From positions 1 to 37,906 of the forward strand of contig NZ_AWXC01000035.1 of assembly GCF_000479005.1 (NCBI RefSeq): 37,906 nt of DNA, written 5' to 3'. The stretch is from Prevotella sp. BV3P1. Lineage in GTDB: Bacteria; Bacteroidota; Bacteroidia; Bacteroidales; Bacteroidaceae. Positions 34,616 through 37,906 of the stretch are shown here, one piece after another. The notes under the pieces were generated by a model. It saw only the letters and a list, made by a program, of their open reading frames with translations. It did not search any database and was not told where the DNA came from. Made by a program: the position numbers and the translations under genes. Within the stretch, counting starts at the first letter, position 1; each line of letters starts with the position of its first letter.

Positions 34616-35980
34616 ATGAAAACAAGATTTCTTACTTTTATGCTCCTGTTGTGTGCTTCCGTTTGCGCATCGCATGCACAGAAATTGGAAGGTAGTTGGA
34701 CGGGCAAACTGTTGGTTCAAGGTACACAATTAACGCTAGTCTTTCACGTTGAAAAGGACAAAAACAGCGGTTTCATCGGTACGATGGATAGTCCTGACCA
34801 AAGTGTAAAAGGCGTTCCAACCACAGTGAACAGCCTCACAGCCGACTCTGTGGATATTGTTATCTCCTCTATAGGAGCACGGTATCTCGGCAAACAGCAG
34901 GGGGACCACATTCAAGGAACGTTTACACAGTTTGGGAGGTCTTTCCCCTTGATGCTCAATCGTGGTGTCGAGGAACTAAAAAGACCGCAAACTCCTCATG
35001 CGCCTTATCCATATCAAACTGAGGAAGTGACCTTTCAAAACGCCAAGGCGAATGCTGTTTTCTCGGGAACATTGACTTATCCTGAGGGTTATGAGCAGAT
35101 GAATAAACAGAAAGTACCTGTGGTACTGATGGTAACAGGTAGCGGTCAGGAAAATAGAAACGAGGAAATATTCGATCATCAGCCTTTCTTCGTCTTGGCA
35201 GATTATTTGGCTCGCCATGGCATTGCTTCGCTTCGATACGATGACAGAGGGTTTGCGAAGTCTACAGGTGATGCTTCCCAATCGACAATGAAAGACAATG
35301 CGGAGGATGCGCGCTGTGGTTTCAACTACCTGAAAAGCCTGAAAAAGTTTGGAAAGATAGGTGTTATGGGACATAGTGAGGGTGGTAGTATTGCCATGAT
35401 GTTGGCAGCAGAGGGCTTACCCGATTTTATTGTGAGTCTTGCTGGGGTCGCTGGACGTGGTGATAGCTTGATGTTAAAGCAAGTATATCAAGCGATGGAG
35501 GCAAGAGGTGGTGCCACTTTCGCCCGCGATTACTGTAAGGTGTTGGGGGCTATTTATGCTTATAGAAATGCCAAGAAAGACATTTCTCACCCCGAAGCCG
35601 TGTTAGACTCCTTGTTGAAACAAACTAATGTGTCGCTCCCAGCATTGAGCCGGCAAAGTTTTTTACCCGTTATCACCATACAAACCCCATGGGTTCTCGA
35701 TTTCATCGCTACCGACATGGCTTGCTATCTTCCAAAAATCAAGTGCCCTGTCATGGCGGTGAATGGTAGTAAAGATGTGCAGGTAGATGCGCGCGACAAT
35801 CTTTCTGCCTTGAGAAAAGGCTTGAAACCCAACAAAAAGAACCTGATTAAAGAATACGAAGGACTGAACCATCTGTTCCAACACTGTACGACGGGACAGA
35901 CAACGGAGTATCGATTGATTGAAGAAACCTTTGCGCCAGAAGTGATGCAAGACATCGTTGATTGGATCAAGGCACTTTGA
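34616..35980 (+). CDS. Secreted alpha/beta hydrolase
   Basis: A 454-aa exported protein with a signal peptide (about residues 1-21, cleavage near SHAQ). An N-terminal beta-rich domain (residues about 22-125, beginning KLEGSWTGKLLVQGTQLTLV) resembles the lipocalin-like or DUF domains often placed before such enzymes. The catalytic domain follows, with VVLMVTGSGQENRNE, the SLRYDDRGFAKSTG segment, the nucleophile elbow GHSEGGS near residue 253, and a late acid/His region VMAVNGSKDVQVD and GLNHLFQ. It probably acts on esters or acylated sugars, but the substrate is unknown. It has a strong terminator and looks independent of the prenyl synthase 78 bases upstream. Confidence 0.9.
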   Translation: MKTRFLTFMLLLCASVCASHAQKLEGSWTGKLLVQGTQLTLVFHVEKDKNSGFIGTMDSPDQSVKGVPTTVNSLTADSVDIVISSIGARYLGKQQGDHIQGTFTQFGRSFPLMLNRGVEELKRPQTPHAPYPYQTEEVTFQNAKANAVFSGTLTYPEGYEQMNKQKVPVVLMVTGSGQENRNEEIFDHQPFFVLADYLARHGIASLRYDDRGFAKSTGDASQSTMKDNAEDARCGFNYLKSLKKFGKIGVMGHSEGGSIAMMLAAEGLPDFIVSLAGVAGRGDSLMLKQVYQAMEARGGATFARDYCKVLGAIYAYRNAKKDISHPEAVLDSLLKQTNVSLPALSRQSFLPVITIQTPWVLDFIATDMACYLPKIKCPVMAVNGSKDVQVDARDNLSALRKGLKPNKKNLIKEYEGLNHLFQHCTTGQTTEYRLIEETFAPEVMQDIVDWIKAL

Positions 35981-35997
35981 TCACGCTAAAAAGTTCA

Positions 35998-36036
35998 AGC
36001 GGATATACATTTCTGAGGTGTATATCCGCTTTTTTG
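35998..36036 (+). terminator. Rho-independent terminator of the hydrolase gene
   Basis: A perfect 12-bp stem (agcggatataca, 35998-36009, with 36019-36030) and a 9-base loop, followed by TTTTT. It lies 17 bases past the stop codon and may serve both converging transcripts, as an A run also precedes it. Confidence 0.9.
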
Positions 36037-36070
36037 CAGGGCAATTTTTTTCAGCTGGTTCTATCGATGT

Positions 36071-37021
36071 TTAGAAGAATTTTACTTCCTTTCCTTCAAT
36101 CTCACTGAGCAACATGTTCGCCAAGCGACTGGTACCTAAGCGGAACCATTTATTGGTAAGCCATTTTTCGCCTAACACTTCTTTTACAATGGTGTAGTAG
36201 ATGAGGGCGTCCATTACCGAGTTGATGCCGCCTGCCGGCTTAAAACCTATCTGAATGCCCGTTTCTTCGTAGTATTCCTTGATGGCTTGGCACATCACAT
36301 ACGCAGCTTCTGGCGTGGCTGCCACCTTCTCTTTGCCCGTAGAAGTCTTGATGTAATCGGCTCCGGCATACATGGAAAGGATAGAGGCTTTCTTGATGTT
36401 TGAGGCTGTTTTTAAGCATCCTGTCTCTAAAATCACCTTCATGGCTGCGTCTCCGCAAGTTTCTTTCAACTCTTGTATATCCTCGCACATCTCTTCGTAA
36501 TTGCCGCTTAGGAATTTGCCTACAGGCATTACGATGTCAATCTCCGTAGCTCCATCTTTCACTGCCAATGCCGTTTCGGCTACCTTTACCTCGATGAGGG
36601 CTTGTGAAGAGGGGAAACTGCCCGATACGCAGGCTATTTCAACGCCTTCAACCTCCAAGGTATCGTGTACCACCTGAGCAAAACAAGGATACACGCAGAT
36701 AGTGGCAACATGGGGTAAGTCAGCGTATTCTGTGTCAAACTGGTTTACCTTTTCGGTAAAAGCCATGATGCTTTCGTCTGAATCAGTGCATTTCAATGAG
36801 GTCAGTTCGATACTTCCAAACAGAAATTTCTTCACCTCAGGGGTGTCATTGATATGTACTTTCTCTTCGATAATCTTCTTAACCGCCTCTCGTACTTCAT
36901 CATCGTTAAGGTTGGTGTTGTACTTTTTCAAAGCCTGTTCGTACTTATCGACTGTTTGCTTGGGCGCATTCTTAGCGTTCAATTGCTCTTTCGATGCTTC
37001 TATGTTCTGTTTGATAGCCAT
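36071..37021 (-). CDS. deoC: Deoxyribose-phosphate aldolase
   Basis: A 316-aa class I aldolase that splits 2-deoxyribose 5-phosphate into acetaldehyde and glyceraldehyde 3-phosphate in deoxynucleoside breakdown. The Schiff-base lysine is Lys225 in GADYIKTSTGK; the proton-relay Lys261 is in FKPAGGI, and Asp162 in EIDIVMPVG. Family members of the E. coli type have about 250 residues. Here about 60 extra residues at the N-terminus are helical and charged (ASKEQLNAKNAPKQTVDKYE). The gene starts three bases after the stop of the MazG-like gene, so they are almost certainly co-transcribed. Confidence 0.96.
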   Translation of the reverse strand: MAIKQNIEASKEQLNAKNAPKQTVDKYEQALKKYNTNLNDDEVREAVKKIIEEKVHINDTPEVKKFLFGSIELTSLKCTDSDESIMAFTEKVNQFDTEYADLPHVATICVYPCFAQVVHDTLEVEGVEIACVSGSFPSSQALIEVKVAETALAVKDGATEIDIVMPVGKFLSGNYEEMCEDIQELKETCGDAAMKVILETGCLKTASNIKKASILSMYAGADYIKTSTGKEKVAATPEAAYVMCQAIKEYYEETGIQIGFKPAGGINSVMDALIYYTIVKEVLGEKWLTNKWFRLGTSRLANMLLSEIEGKEVKFF

Positions 37022-37024
37022 TTT

Positions 37025-37348
37025 TTATTGAAGTTTTGGGTTGTTAATATGTCTTGTTTTATCTCTCTTTGTTTTCTTTTTCATGTTTTCTTCGAATGCT
37101 TGGGTGAGGTCAACCCCTGTTTGGTTGGCCAAACAAATGAGCACCCACAGAACATCCGCCATTTCATCGGCAAGATTAGGTGTTTCTCCTGGCTTGAAAC
37201 TTTGGTCGCCATAGGTGCGTGAGATGATGCGCGCCAACTCGCCAACCTCTTCGGTGAGGCACGCCATATTGGTGAGTTCGGAGAAATAGCGTACACCATA
37301 TTCCTTAATCCAGCGATCAACTTGTTGCTGTGCTTCTTTGATTTCCAT
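37025..37348 (-). CDS. MazG-like nucleotide pyrophosphohydrolase
   Basis: A 107-aa single-domain member of the all-alpha NTP pyrophosphohydrolase superfamily. The metal-binding pattern ExxE...ExxD is seen as Glu34-Glu37 (CLTEEVGELARI) and Glu62-Asp65 (NLADEMADVLWVLICLAN). Such short proteins hydrolyse non-canonical or excess (d)NTPs to the monophosphates. It is closer in size to RS21-C6/MazG-like proteins than to two-domain MazG. Its end has the basic tail KKKTKRDKTRH. It lies between dtd (30-base gap) and deoC (three-base gap). Confidence 0.9.
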   Translation of the reverse strand: MEIKEAQQQVDRWIKEYGVRYFSELTNMACLTEEVGELARIISRTYGDQSFKPGETPNLADEMADVLWVLICLANQTGVDLTQAFEENMKKKTKRDKTRHINNPKLQ

Positions 37349-37378
37349 ATCTTAAATCTTGATTTGGGGGTGTTTGCG

Positions 37379-37831
37379 TTACTCTTTATTTTTGGTATCC
37401 ATACAGATGGTTACCGGACCATCGTTCACTAATTTCACCTGCATGTCGGCACCAAACTCGCCAGTGGCTACCTCTTTTCCCAATTGGGTAGTCAAACGTT
37501 CGCAAAACAACTGGTAGAGTGGGATAGAAATCTCGTGCCCTGCAGCTCGAATATACGATGGTCGGTTGCCTTTTTTGTATGATGCCATGAGGGTAAACTG
37601 GCTCACCACCAATATTTCGCCATTGATATCGAGTATAGATTTGTTCATAATCCCCTGTTCATCATCGAACACACGAAGGTTGACAACCTTCTTTACAAGC
37701 CATTCAATATCGTCTTCGGTATCATCTTCACCTATCCCTAAAAGGATAAGAAAACCTTGCTGAATGGCCGATTTCATCGTGCCTTTGATGCTTACCGATG
37801 CTTCTGAAACTCTTTGTATGACAATTCTCAT
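37379..37831 (-). CDS. dtd: D-aminoacyl-tRNA deacylase
   Basis: A 150-aa enzyme that removes D-amino acids wrongly attached to tRNA. The N-terminus MRIVIQRVSEASVSI is characteristic, and the two active-site motifs are present: SQFTL (in ILVVSQFTLMAS) and NDGPVT near the C-terminus, where the usual form is NxGPVT. The open frame extends 12 codons further upstream, but those residues lack family similarity, so I place the start at 37831. It is the first of three closely spaced minus-strand genes (dtd, MazG-like, deoC). The stretch 37832-37906 to the window end contains no gene I can identify. Confidence 0.95.
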   Translation of the reverse strand: MRIVIQRVSEASVSIKGTMKSAIQQGFLILLGIGEDDTEDDIEWLVKKVVNLRVFDDEQGIMNKSILDINGEILVVSQFTLMASYKKGNRPSYIRAAGHEISIPLYQLFCERLTTQLGKEVATGEFGADMQVKLVNDGPVTICMDTKNKE

Positions 37832-37906
37832 TTTACAAATGATATTTATTTTTATGGTGCAAACCAAATAATCATTCGATAATTGAGCACATCTTTTATC
37901 TTCACG

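Overview
The window reads as chromosomal DNA of a Bacteroidales bacterium, most likely Prevotella in the broad sense (Prevotellaceae). Supporting signs are: promoters of the Bacteroidetes type (TTTG, 19-21 bp, TAnnTTTG); start codons preceded by A-rich stretches instead of Shine-Dalgarno sequences; the long form of IspG; a PorZ-like protein with a type IX secretion C-terminal domain; a TonB-dependent receptor paired with a surface-type lipoprotein; and DUF4254 beside a GT9 glycosyltransferase. No rRNA, tRNA, CRISPR array, prophage or complete insertion sequence was seen. Most of the window is ordinary housekeeping sequence, and the unusual material lies mainly in the intergenic regions.

Layout. 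1-3300 (minus): a RhuM-Fic fusion, a small ABM-domain monooxygenase and ATP-dependent PEP carboxykinase. 3543-4202 (plus): uracil phosphoribosyltransferase, followed by a repeat-bearing gap of about 670 bp. 4874-12561 (plus): a tightly packed run leuS, YitT-family membrane protein, rdgB, porZ-like, GT-C glycosyltransferase, with successive overlaps. 12562-13061: an AT-rich gap with a dense cluster of DnaA-box-like 9-mers, a candidate replication origin or DnaA-binding locus. 13062-14921 (minus): DUF4254, GT9 and rubredoxin, probably one operon. 14922-15797: a second copy of the long intergenic repeat. 15798-18425 (plus): acpP, fabF and rnc, with a nested hairpin plus T tract between acpP and fabF.

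18518-23945 (minus): an uncharacterised 218-aa protein, rpoN (sigma-54), a PAP2-like membrane protein, purE and ispG. 24122-25414 (plus): a secreted histidine-acid phosphatase. 25576-30081 (plus): a small secreted Cys/His protein, a TonB-dependent receptor preceded by exact-period 66-bp tandem repeats, and a large lipoprotein built from an internally duplicated His-containing domain. This is the best candidate for an undescribed system, probably for uptake of a metal or metal complex. 30082-30433: a repeat-rich gap. 30434-33472 (minus): an orphan Phd/YefM-type antitoxin and polA with intact proofreading motifs. 33560-35980 (plus): a polyprenyl diphosphate synthase and a secreted alpha/beta hydrolase. 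36071-37831 (minus): dtd, a MazG-like pyrophosphohydrolase and deoC, an apparent operon.

Shared themes are cell-envelope building (fatty acids, isoprenoid chains, GT9 and GT-C sugar transfer, PorZ, PAP2), nucleotide salvage and cleaning (upp, rdgB, MazG, deoC, purE) and outer-membrane nutrient uptake. All functions are inferred from protein motifs and context; no database search was run.
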